This document shows positions 15,569 to 22,444 of a stretch of 36,950 nt of DNA, one piece after another; within the stretch, counting starts at the first letter, position 1; each line of letters starts with the position of its first letter. The notes under the pieces were generated by a model, which saw only the letters and a program-made list of their open reading frames with translations, searched no databases and was not told where the DNA came from. Position numbers and translations under genes: made by a program. Origin of the DNA: Thermoproteota archaeon. Lineage in GTDB: Archaea; Thermoproteota; Thermoprotei_A; Sulfolobales; Pyrodictiaceae. The DNA is taken from NCBI GenBank assembly GCA_013153105.1, contig JAADFC010000068.1:1-36950 (forward strand), given 5' to 3'.

Positions 15569-15658
15569 CCCCGGGCGAGGGGTGTGACGAGGCTTACAAG
15601 GGGCGCAGCCCCGCCCAGGCCGGGGCGGTGAGCGGTGAACCCGCGGCTGACCCCTCCC

Positions 15659-16429
15659 CTACCCTTTAGCGCGCCTCCCCTTCTCCCTCTTCTCACTCTT
15701 CTCGCCGCCCAGCACGCGGGCGAGCCTCCGCTTCGGGATGCCAAACACGGTTGCGGCTATGAACTCTACATACTCGTCGTCCGGCATCACCTTCTCGAGG
15801 CCTATCCTGGCGGCGAGAGCCTGCTTAAGAGCCTCCTTGGATATCCTGTTGCGCACCAGCCCCGCAGCTATAGCCTGGGCAACCCTCAACGCGATAAAGT
15901 ACCGGGCGTACTTCCTCACAGTACGCTCCTGCTCAGGGAAGACTTTGGGGAGCCTCTTCAGAAGCTCTATAACCCTATCCTCGCTGCCGAAGCCAAGTAG
16001 CATCTTGGTGGTCTCTATCCTCAACAGCCTGGCCAACATATTGTCGTCGAGGCTTCCCCCCAGGAGGAATAGGACGAGCCTCCTGGCCTCCTCGGGCGGG
16101 CGTGTGAGGATAGTCTCGGCGGCCTCCTCGAGCGTCTCCTCGAAGCCGAAGATCTTGCTGAAAAGCTCTGGCGACTCCTCGTTCAACATGAGCGCGTACT
16201 TGGCTACAACGTAGAGTGTGGCCATCTCCTTGTCCCATATGTCTGGGGGCCATGCCTTCCCGCGTATGGGCTGTATGGCGCGCTTGCGGTAGCTCTCCTC
16301 GAGGAGCCTCCGAGCCTCCTCCCTCGACGCAGCACCCTTGCTAAGGACTGCCGAGAGAACCTCCATGGCGGCGTCTATTCGCTGCCTCTGGAGCTCCCTC
16401 ACCCTTCTCTCGTCCAGCTCCACCGCCAA
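15659..16429 (-). CDS. Conserved archaeal protein, possibly DUF2192
   Basis: A 256-residue, mostly helical protein. Recognisable stretches are RQRIDAAMEVLSAVL near the start, AIQPIRGKAWPPDIWDKEMATLYVVAKYAL at ~52-80, and RYFIALRVAQAIAAGLV at ~175. I associate the PxRG...PDIWDKEM pattern with the uncharacterised archaeal family DUF2192, from memory only. It ends in a basic tail (KSEKREKGRRAKG). The start is TTG at 16429 or GTG at 16423; the latter has a better-spaced GGGGGT. Its first ~89 bp overlap the upstream gene in another frame, so the two are likely cotranscribed. Function unknown. Confidence 0.8.
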   Translation of the reverse strand: MAVELDERRVRELQRQRIDAAMEVLSAVLSKGAASREEARRLLEESYRKRAIQPIRGKAWPPDIWDKEMATLYVVAKYALMLNEESPELFSKIFGFEETLEEAAETILTRPPEEARRLVLFLLGGSLDDNMLARLLRIETTKMLLGFGSEDRVIELLKRLPKVFPEQERTVRKYARYFIALRVAQAIAAGLVRNRISKEALKQALAARIGLEKVMPDDEYVEFIAATVFGIPKRRLARVLGGEKSEKREKGRRAKG

Positions 16430-16676
16430 CCCCCAGCACCCTCTCGGCCAGCCTCTTCACAGCATAGTCCAGCCGGCCGCGGCCACCGTAGGCCCTAACA
16501 CGCCCATCACTATATACTATTAGTTTGACATTCACACCCTGAACCTTAATGTAGAGCTCCTGCTTAGATCTACGCTGCACGATGCGCTCGACTTCGAAGT
16601 CGCGCCAGCGCTCCCGCCCCCTCCTCGCAAACGCCTCCAAACGCCTCTCATCGAACCAGAGCCTACGCCTAGCCAC
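16341..16676 (-). CDS. Small hypothetical protein overlapping the DUF2192-like gene
   Basis: A 111-residue basic protein, not recognised. Residues ~40-75 look like a small alpha/beta unit (ELYIKVQGVNVKLIVYSDGRVRAYGG, then a helix RLDYAVKRLAERVLGV). The last ~30 residues are Gly/Arg/Glu-rich and are encoded within the overlap with the next gene, so they are probably a dispensable tail. The start is GTG at 16676, 2 nt after GGGGGTG. Together with the next gene it appears to form a two-gene operon. Confidence 0.6.
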   Translation of the reverse strand: MARRRLWFDERRLEAFARRGRERWRDFEVERIVQRRSKQELYIKVQGVNVKLIVYSDGRVRAYGGRGRLDYAVKRLAERVLGVGGGAGREKGEGAPEAANRRRHGGSLGSP

Positions 16677-16846
16677 AGCACCCCCGCCCCCAGCGGCGCC
16701 CTCGCCTTTGCCCGAGCCTCCTCACCCGCCCCGCCCGCGGGGGTCAGCCCTGCGTAGGAACCGCTCACCGGGCACGTGTGCAGCGGAGACCCTGGCTGGC
16801 CGTCTAAAGCTCATCCTCCCCCTACACCCTACAGCCGGCGCCGGGC

Positions 16847-17206
16847 GTGAGCCCTATGGCCGCCCCCGGTGCCCGCAGAGGCTGGCGCGTCGTCGAGATA
16901 GAGTTTGACCGCGATACAAAGCTCAGGGCGGCCGTAGCGGAGGCGGAGTGCCCGGAGGGCCAGTGCTTCATAGTAGCCTACTCCCTCTCGGAGCAGCCGA
17001 GGCTCGTAATAGCGCCCGCCCAGCCCAGCCCCCTCTGCGTGAAGGGAGACAAGCTAGACCACGAGGTAGCCTACCGCGCTCTAACCCTGCTCGGCATCCC
17101 CGGGGTAAGGTTCCGTTTCCCCGTCTGCCGTGTGCCCCGGAGACTGTTGGAGAGGGGTCTCAACGAGACAGTTGAGAAGCTCCGGTCGCTAGGGCTGCTC
17201 CTCTAG
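16847..17206 (+). CDS. Small hypothetical protein
   Basis: A 119-residue protein (GTG at 16847, or ATG at 16856 three codons later), not recognised. It has an alternating strand pattern: WRVVEIEFDRDTKLRAAVAEAEC, QCFIVAYSLSEQPRLVIAPAQ, then VAYRALTLLGIPGVRFRFPVCRVPRRLLERGL. Three cysteines are spread without a CxxC motif. A TATA-like TCTAAAG at ~16803-16809 would start transcription near 16832, which suits either start. It overlaps the 3' end of the convergent gene by 18 bp. Moderately convincing as a real gene. Confidence 0.6.
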   Translation: MSPMAAPGARRGWRVVEIEFDRDTKLRAAVAEAECPEGQCFIVAYSLSEQPRLVIAPAQPSPLCVKGDKLDHEVAYRALTLLGIPGVRFRFPVCRVPRRLLERGLNETVEKLRSLGLLL

Positions 17207-18046
17207 CAGCCGCCGCCCCTGCTCTCCCGCGCCGGCGCAGAGGCCGGGGGCCGCGCAGGCGGTGCGGTGAAAGGGGTCCAGCGTTATCCGGTAGCGGAGC
17301 CCGCGCCAGTCGCTGACCTCCAGCGTGAAGCCGCTGAACACTATCCTAATGGTCCCACGTGGCCGGAGGCTGTGGCGGGTGTACGCCTCAACCTCTATCT
17401 CCTGCCTCGCATGCCCATCCACGGGGTCCACGTCTACACGATACCTCTTAGGGTCCAGGAGCACCCCCTCCCTCATATACACGCGGCGCAGCGTGTAGAC
17501 TATAGTGCTGGGCTCGACTAGGAAGAAGTTGTCGAACACCTTGAGGGCCTCGAGGCTCTTACGCGCAAGGTAGAGGCCACTCCTAGGATCGACGCTCCAC
17601 GGCTCGCCCTGGGGAGCCCAGCTCCGTCGCCGTACGAGGAACTCGTAGAACACGCCGACAGCCTCATAGGTCTGCGACGGCAGCCCGGCGCCGCGCACCC
17701 TGCGCACAGCCTCGCCTAGCCCGCGGGCGTAGAAGCCAGAGTAGTCCACAACTATGGTGGAGGGCGTCTCGAGCAGCCATGCCGGCTCGCCCCTGTTGTC
17801 GACGACGTAGACCGGCTCTGGGTGGTCCTCGGGTGCCCCCAGGCTGACTCTCTCTCTTACCACGCGGGCGGGGACTCGTGAGTCTACAACGAGCCTATGT
17901 AGCTGCTTCCCACCAAGCCCTATAATATAAGCCCTCCAGCCGCGGCTCCCGAGAGCGGTATAGAGGACACGTAGCAGGACAGCCGCGTCGAACACGTCTG
18001 GTGGCGAGGCGATGACCACATGAAGCTCTACATCGTCTTCTACCAT
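17189..18046 (-). CDS. Hypothetical protein, alpha/beta N-terminus
   Basis: A 285-residue protein, not recognised. The N-terminus has a Rossmann-like rhythm: [35 protein letters not shown], and EPVYVVDNRG then STIVVDYSGF. The DNRG and VDYSG segments recall the aspartate-containing strands of DHH-type phosphoesterases, but no DHH triad is seen. The middle (FFLVEPSTIVYTLRRVYMREG) is mixed, and the C-terminal part (IEVEAYTRH, IRIVFSGFTLEVSDWRG) is mostly beta. ATG at 18046 is 9 nt after GAGGGG. Its first 27 bp overlap, head to head, the start of the SpoU-like gene, so each start lies inside the other's coding region. Confidence 0.7.
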   Translation of the reverse strand: MVEDDVELHVVIASPPDVFDAAVLLRVLYTALGSRGWRAYIIGLGGKQLHRLVVDSRVPARVVRERVSLGAPEDHPEPVYVVDNRGEPAWLLETPSTIVVDYSGFYARGLGEAVRRVRGAGLPSQTYEAVGVFYEFLVRRRSWAPQGEPWSVDPRSGLYLARKSLEALKVFDNFFLVEPSTIVYTLRRVYMREGVLLDPKRYRVDVDPVDGHARQEIEVEAYTRHSLRPRGTIRIVFSGFTLEVSDWRGLRYRITLDPFHRTACAAPGLCAGAGEQGRRLLEEQP

Positions 18047-18496
18047 CCTAAGAACCCCCTCAACCTTCTCGACGTAGCCTCCATTGCGGCCTGGAAAAGA
18101 GCGGTGCTATATGTAGTGGCGCGCCCAGGCCTTGACCCTTCGATGCTCATACGAGAGCCTCCGCCCAGGCTGCGGATGAAAATACTGTTGAGCCTGGAGG
18201 AGCTAGCCGCAGAGCTAGGCGACGATGTGTTCTACCTAGTCCTAGAAACGTATGGGACGGTGCTGCTCAGTGAAGTCGACCTCTCCTCTATGGAGAAGCT
18301 CGCGCTGGTGCTAGGCGCCGAGGACTATGGGATACCGCCCGAGGAGGTGGGGAAGCTCCCTAAGGAGCGTACGGTTGTCGCCAGGATACCATCCACAGTG
18401 CAGGGTATGAGCTACAACGTTGCAAGCACACTTGCCATGGCGGTATACGAGGTGGAGAGGCAGCGGGCGCTTGCCCCTAGAGGGGGAACCCCTTGA
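18020..18496 (+). CDS. SpoU/TrmH-family RNA methyltransferase-like protein
   Basis: A 158-residue SPOUT-fold protein, the common size for a catalytic domain alone. Motif 2 is [17 protein letters not shown] and motif 3 is [26 protein letters not shown]; together they form the trefoil knot that binds S-adenosylmethionine. In motif 3 the usual S-L-N-V is S-Y-N-V. The N-terminal arginine of motif 1 is not obvious, so activity is likely but not certain. Family members 2'-O-methylate tRNA or rRNA. ATG at 18020. It overlaps the convergent folE by 20 bp and the divergent upstream gene by 27 bp. Confidence 0.85.
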   Translation: MKLYIVFYHPKNPLNLLDVASIAAWKRAVLYVVARPGLDPSMLIREPPPRLRMKILLSLEELAAELGDDVFYLVLETYGTVLLSEVDLSSMEKLALVLGAEDYGIPPEEVGKLPKERTVVARIPSTVQGMSYNVASTLAMAVYEVERQRALAPRGGTP

Positions 18497-19082
18497 AACG
18501 GTGGGGCTCAATTATCTTGTACACCTCCTCCTTAAGCGACTTATCCACGGCGAAGGCTCCCCTCACTGCGGCCACCACGGTAGGCGCGGGCGTCTTAACA
18601 CCCCTCATAGCCATGCAGAGGTGTACAGCCTCGCTGACAACCATGACGTCCTGGGAGCTAGTCGCCCTCATAACCTCGTCCGCTATCTGCTTTGTCATCC
18701 TCTCCTGTATCTGCAGCCTCCTAGTATACTTGCGTACAATCCTCACTATCTTGCTCAGCCCGATTACCTTGCCGCGGGGCAGGTAGGCCACATGTACAAC
18801 ACCGAAGAAGGGGAGTAGGTGGTGCTCGCAGAGGCTGTAGAACCGTATGCCCGCCACCACGACTAGGTCGCTCGTCTCTGTGAACCAGGTGTACTCGTCG
18901 CTATACTCGTAGCCCTCGAAGAGTTCTTCGAACATGTCGGCGACGCGTCGAGGCGTCTCGCGGAGCCCCTCTCGCTCAGGGTCCTCGCCTATAGCCTCGA
19001 GTATCATGCGTACAGCCTGCTCAACCTTCTTCTTATCTATGGGCACCCCGGCTACACCCCGCAGCCGGCCGGGACGGCTCAT
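18477..19082 (-). CDS. folE: GTP cyclohydrolase I (FolE type)
   Basis: Converts GTP to 7,8-dihydroneopterin triphosphate, the first step to pterins and to 7-deazaguanine nucleosides. The type IA signature is complete: zinc ligands C85 and H88 in [12 protein letters not shown], the second cysteine C156 in [13 protein letters not shown], plus [21 protein letters not shown], and the N-terminal [17 protein letters not shown]. The ATG at 19082 gives 201 residues; a GTG at V13 preceded by GGGGTG would give 189, a more usual length. Most archaea use other cyclohydrolases for pterins, so a type IA enzyme here fits archaeosine precursor synthesis. That role is inference; a PTPS-like gene lies 12 kb away. 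Confidence 0.95.
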   Translation of the reverse strand: MSRPGRLRGVAGVPIDKKKVEQAVRMILEAIGEDPEREGLRETPRRVADMFEELFEGYEYSDEYTWFTETSDLVVVAGIRFYSLCEHHLLPFFGVVHVAYLPRGKVIGLSKIVRIVRKYTRRLQIQERMTKQIADEVMRATSSQDVMVVSEAVHLCMAMRGVKTPAPTVVAAVRGAFAVDKSLKEEVYKIIEPHRFKGFPL

Positions 19083-19170
19083 CCGGCTCCTGCAGCTCCC
19101 CGCCGGGTCATGTAGCGGTTTGCGACGCCCTCACCTGCCGGGAAGAGTTTTCAAGACTGCGCGTGGCCGG

Positions 19171-19180
19171 TAACTTATCA
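19171..19180 (+). promoter_or_regulatory. TATA box for pyrophosphatase
   Basis: TAACTTATCA predicts initiation near 19203, followed by a GGCGGGGTG site and the ATG at 19228. Confidence 0.45.
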
Positions 19181-19227
19181 TCTTGGACGCTCCCGGAGCG
19201 GTCGCGGGACGTGGGCGGGGTGTCTTC

Positions 19228-19764
19228 ATGGCGAGCATACATGAGCGGGTGGGGCCGGGCGAGAAGGCGCCGGAGATAGTGAACGTGTTTGTAGAGATAC
19301 CTATGGGCAGCAGCGTAAAGTATGAGTATGACGAAGAGAGCGGTATTATCAAGGTGGATAGGTTCCTCTATACTGCTATGGTGTACCCGTTCAACTATGG
19401 TTTCATCCCGGGCACCTTGGAGGAGGACGGCGACCCAGTGGATGTCCTGGTGATAACCTCCCAGCCTGTGCTGCCTGGTACTGTGATAGAGGCAAGGCCC
19501 ATAGGTCTCCTCATTATGGAGGATGAGGAGGGCCCAGACAGCAAGGTAATAGCAGTTCCCAAGGACAAGCTTGACCCCAGCTTTAAGAACATAAAGAGTG
19601 TCGACGACCTCCCCGAGATTGTGCGCGAGAAGATAAAGCACTTCTTTGAGCACTACAAGGAGCTTGAGCCCGGCAAGTGGGTTAAAGTCCGCGAGTGGCG
19701 TGGCCCCGAGGAAGCCAAGAAGAAGATAAGCGAAGCCATAGAGAGGTTCAGGAGTAAGAAGTAG
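19228..19764 (+). CDS. ppa: Inorganic pyrophosphatase, family I
   Basis: A 178-residue cytosolic enzyme that hydrolyses pyrophosphate. The PPase signature D67-x-D69-P-V-D72-V is in [12 protein letters not shown]. It is accompanied by the upstream [28 protein letters not shown], and [11 protein letters not shown], all standard for archaeal type I enzymes. The frame is open to 19183, but the ATG at 19228 follows a GGGGTG site at 6 nt, agrees with the TATA position, and gives the usual length. It ends in a basic RSKK tail. A promoter is shared with no other gene; folE diverges 146 bp away. Confidence 0.96.
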   Translation: MASIHERVGPGEKAPEIVNVFVEIPMGSSVKYEYDEESGIIKVDRFLYTAMVYPFNYGFIPGTLEEDGDPVDVLVITSQPVLPGTVIEARPIGLLIMEDEEGPDSKVIAVPKDKLDPSFKNIKSVDDLPEIVREKIKHFFEHYKELEPGKWVKVREWRGPEEAKKKISEAIERFRSKK

Positions 19765-19872
19765 CCGCACATCCAGAGAGGTGCAGAGGCCCCCCGCGGC
19801 TCAAACCCAGGTTTTCGCCTCCACACCCTGTGCGTATCTACAATTCCGCGTGAACGGGGGCAGTATGCGGCC

Positions 19873-20781
19873 TTGAAAGTTACACCGTTATGCGCCTCCG
19901 CCCTAATCCAGAGGCGCGCCTTGGAGCTGGAGACGCTGGAGGAGCTCAGCACGGCCGAGAAGCTGTCCGCGCTCCGCAGCATAGTGGAGTCAATGTTGAT
20001 ATATATAGGCCCCGATATAGAGTACGTTGAGGTAGCCTCAGTCTCCTATAGGATTGCGCGGAAGGTGGCTCCTGTCGAGAAGCTATATGAGAGTTTGATT
20101 CCGAAGGCGTTATCGGTCTCGGAGCAGCGTGCAGGCTCTATAAGAGACTCCCTAGAGGACAAGCCTGTCGACGAAGCTATACCCCTGCTCATGAGGGCGG
20201 CGGCGCTCGCGACTGGATACCGGCTGCTCGACGAGCCCTACCGTGTTCTTGAGGAGCCCCCAGGCTACATGGACCTTGTAAATGCGCGTGTCGGCCGAGA
20301 CGATTCTAAGGTGATCCTGGATGCTCTACGTGATATAGGCTCCAGGGGCGGTATGGTATACTACGTCTTCGGGGGCTCTGCCGAGCTTCCATACGATATG
20401 GCGCTCATAGAGAGGATGCGTGACGAGCTTGGAGTCGAGGTCGTGGGCGTGGTGCGTAGTGGACGCTTCGAGGACAGCGCCACGCTTGGTGACCTAGAGA
20501 AGGTTGGTCTAGCGTCGAGGCTCGATGATATCATAACCGTGTCTGGCGGTGACGCGCTCTTCTACGGTGATGAGGGACAGCATGTGCTGCGGCTGCTCGA
20601 GTCTGCGGACCTGGTGTTTATGAAGGGGGAGCTGGCGGCGGCTTTCGTGCACAACTCGAAGCTCGAGGCCCGCGTGGCGTTGCTTTTCACCGCAGCCTGC
20701 CCCTCTATAGCGTCGGCGTACGGCGTCGGGCGCGGCACTGTAAACATATTGTTGCTCGAGGCCGGCGGGGGCCTCGGCTAG
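19873..20781 (+). CDS. DUF89-family protein with altered active site
   Basis: A 302-residue protein with the layout of archaeal DUF89 (AF1104/ARMT1-like) damage-control phosphatases: a helical N-terminal half, then a Rossmann-like half. The diagnostic loops have changed. Where the family has D-N-A-G-E metal ligands, this protein has G167-G-S-A-E171 (VYYVFGGSAELPYD). Where it has K-G-x-G-N-F/Y-E, this has KGELAAAF (251-258). The third site is kept, EDSATLGD (200-207). It may be an inactive or re-purposed member. The start is TTG at 19873 after GGGGGC. The radical SAM gene follows 55 bp later. The family call rests on overall pattern. Confidence 0.8.
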   Translation: MKVTPLCASALIQRRALELETLEELSTAEKLSALRSIVESMLIYIGPDIEYVEVASVSYRIARKVAPVEKLYESLIPKALSVSEQRAGSIRDSLEDKPVDEAIPLLMRAAALATGYRLLDEPYRVLEEPPGYMDLVNARVGRDDSKVILDALRDIGSRGGMVYYVFGGSAELPYDMALIERMRDELGVEVVGVVRSGRFEDSATLGDLEKVGLASRLDDIITVSGGDALFYGDEGQHVLRLLESADLVFMKGELAAAFVHNSKLEARVALLFTAACPSIASAYGVGRGTVNILLLEAGGGLG

Positions 20782-20836
20782 GATAGGACCTCACCACCGC
20801 CCCTAGGGGCTGGGCTCGGCCGGGGTTCTCTCGCTC

Positions 20837-21733
20837 ATGCAGCGCCCCGCCGGCCCGTGTGTGGCTCCTGGGTTGAGCCGGGGTAGGGTCATAGCCTTGG
20901 CGGACAGGGGGGGTGTTAGGGTCGCCTGGTGGGATGATGATGCCGCTGAGAGGGCGGCGCGGCTGCTCCGCGGCTACGACCCGGTTAAGGTTTCTGAGCG
21001 CCTTGAACGCCTTGTCGAGAAGGGGTTGGAGCGCAGGTACTTCCGGTTTCGCGGCAGCCGCTTCTATGGCGGCAGCGCGGTCGGGGACGTGGTCCTCTGT
21101 AACCTTCGCTGCGTCTTTTGCTGGACGGGGCCCGCCCGTGACGACCCCCGGATAGGCTTCTGGGTGGACCCCTCCGCGGCGGGGAGGAGGCTGCTCTCCA
21201 TAGCCAGGTCGGAGGGCTACCGGGTTCTCCGCCTCTCAGCCGGGGAGCCGACCCTGGGCAGGCGCCATCTCATAGCTCTGCTGGACTACCTGGCAGCCAG
21301 GCTGGCCGGAGAAGTCTTCGTGCTCGAGACTAATGGCATCCTCCTAGCCTCCGACGGTAGGCTTCTAGAGAGCCTTGAGAGGCACCGGCGGTTTCTCCAC
21401 GTCCGCGTCTCGATAAAAGCCTGCAACCGCTGGTGGTTCCAGCTGCTGACCGGCGCGTCGGCGGACGCGTTTGAGCTACAGCTCAGGGCCGTAGAAATAC
21501 TCGAAGCCTCCAGCCTAAGCTACAGTGTGGCCGTCTTCGCAGCCTTCGGCAGCGACAAGTGCTGGGCCAAGCTGCTCGACCGCCTGGCATCGATAATGGG
21601 CGCCTCAAAGCTCAGGGACAGGATTGAGGTGGAGGCACCCGTCTTATACCGGCATGCAAGGCGCAGGCTCCAAGGCGTATCTAGGCTTGTGCGCCTGGAG
21701 CCCAGGCCCGAGATGACCTACCCGCCCGCCTAG
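20837..21733 (+). CDS. Radical SAM protein
   Basis: A 298-residue radical SAM enzyme. The iron-sulfur motif is C88-x3-C92-x2-C95 in VVLCNLRCVFCW, which binds the [4Fe-4S] cluster that cleaves S-adenosylmethionine. The SAM-binding SAGEPTLGRRHL (~139-150, the family G-E motif) and LETNGILL follow. The ~85 residues before the cluster are an extra N-terminal domain with charged helices, longer than in QueE or pyruvate-formate-lyase activase. There are no auxiliary cluster cysteines in a SPASM pattern. The exact substrate is unknown. ATG at 20837. It forms a possible operon with the DUF89 gene before and the small Cys-containing gene after (10 bp gap). Confidence 0.9.
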   Translation: MQRPAGPCVAPGLSRGRVIALADRGGVRVAWWDDDAAERAARLLRGYDPVKVSERLERLVEKGLERRYFRFRGSRFYGGSAVGDVVLCNLRCVFCWTGPARDDPRIGFWVDPSAAGRRLLSIARSEGYRVLRLSAGEPTLGRRHLIALLDYLAARLAGEVFVLETNGILLASDGRLLESLERHRRFLHVRVSIKACNRWWFQLLTGASADAFELQLRAVEILEASSLSYSVAVFAAFGSDKCWAKLLDRLASIMGASKLRDRIEVEAPVLYRHARRRLQGVSRLVRLEPRPEMTYPPA

Positions 21734-21743
21734 GTGACGCGTC

Positions 21744-22067
21744 ATGGACCCGCGGACCGTGGAGGTGGCGTGCTGCGGGCTAGAGCTGAGCAAGCTCATC
21801 GAGAAGCTCTCCTGTATAATACTCGAAGGCGGCAACCCCGGGGTTGTCGAGGCGGCTAGGAACCTTGTCCTAGACATCTACGCGCTCTGCACTGCTTGTG
21901 GGGGAGACTTGCTCGCCTACGAGACCCGGATACCAGGCGGCACCATGACGCTGCTACTCCCTCGGAGCTGCGGGCCGCCACGCGAAGCCAGAGCGTCTGC
22001 GGGCACGGTGGAGCTTGAGACCGAGCAGGGGTGCGTACTCCGATTCTCTTGCAGCACGCCAGGCTAG
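21744..22067 (+). CDS. Small hypothetical protein with cysteines
   Basis: A 107-residue protein, not recognised. Seven cysteines: paired in VACCGLE and C-x-x-C in ALCTACGGDLL, the rest scattered. The C-terminal half looks beta (GGTMTLLLPRSCG, GTVELETEQGCVLRFSC). Start ATG at 21744 with GGTGACGCG just upstream, 10 bp past the radical SAM gene, so probably cotranscribed. The cysteines could hold a metal or cluster, and a partnership with the radical SAM enzyme is conceivable from position only. Confidence 0.65.
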   Translation: MDPRTVEVACCGLELSKLIEKLSCIILEGGNPGVVEAARNLVLDIYALCTACGGDLLAYETRIPGGTMTLLLPRSCGPPREARASAGTVELETEQGCVLRFSCSTPG

Positions 22068-22160
22068 AGGCTCAGCTGATCGGGCCTACAGCATCCCCGC
22101 CCTCCCCGAGGCTGGGGCGGGTCGGCAGTGCGTAACTTCATCACAGCATGTAAAGGCCAA

Positions 22161-22170
22161 GTATAGCTAA
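22161..22170 (+). promoter_or_regulatory. TATA box before a structured RNA candidate
   Basis: GTATAGCTAA predicts transcription from about 22191, precisely where a strongly folded region begins. No protein-coding start follows at a fitting distance. Confidence 0.4.
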
Positions 22171-22189
22171 TCGTTCCCCCTGGCCTGTG

Positions 22190-22300
22190 TGATGCGCTGC
22201 CCCGCGGAGGATGTCGGTGCTGCGCGGCTCGTCAACGCGCCCCCGGTGGAGGGGCGCTCCGCCCTTTCGAGCCTCCCCACGCTCCTCCGCGGGGCGCTCC
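22190..22300 (+). ncRNA. Candidate structured non-coding RNA, three-way junction
   Basis: A perfect 13-bp stem closes the element: GCCCCGCGGAGGA (22199-22211) with TCCTCCGCGGGGC (22283-22295). Inside, GCGCG/CGCGC around GCTCGTCAA (22222-22240) forms one hairpin. GTGGAGG/CCTCCCCAC with an inner GGCG/CGCC forms a second. A GCGC pair across a 2-nt bulge may extend the closing stem outward. A TATA box sits ~26 bp upstream of the expected 5' end. I do not recognise the family; no T-loop, C/D or clear ACA box is present. The strand is set only by the TATA box and could be reversed. Confidence 0.4.
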
Positions 22301-22384
22301 CATGCCGGGAGGATGGGGTAGTGTTAACGGCTCCGCCGCCGCTCCTATTCTTAAACCCCGTTTATGGAGGTTATGGTCCCCCGG

Positions 22385-22433
22385 GGTGTTACTCTTTATC
22401 ATCAAGGTGCCGGGGGGCTTGTGAGGTAACACC
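22385..22433 (+). promoter_or_regulatory. Promoter of the transglycosylase-like gene inside an inverted repeat
   Basis: CTTTATC (22394-22400) is a TATA-like box predicting a start near 22422. It is flanked by GGTGTTAC (22385-22392) and GTAACACC (22426-22433), a perfect 8-bp inverted repeat with a 33-bp gap. This could be a repressor site covering the promoter and start point. The remaining part of 22068-22444 holds the RNA candidate and no gene. Confidence 0.4.
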
Positions 22434-22444
22434 GGAGCTGCGCC

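Noticed and set aside
15569..15658. GC-rich hairpin between convergent genes as terminator
   Set aside because: CCCCG...CGGGG is present but no T-run follows on either strand.
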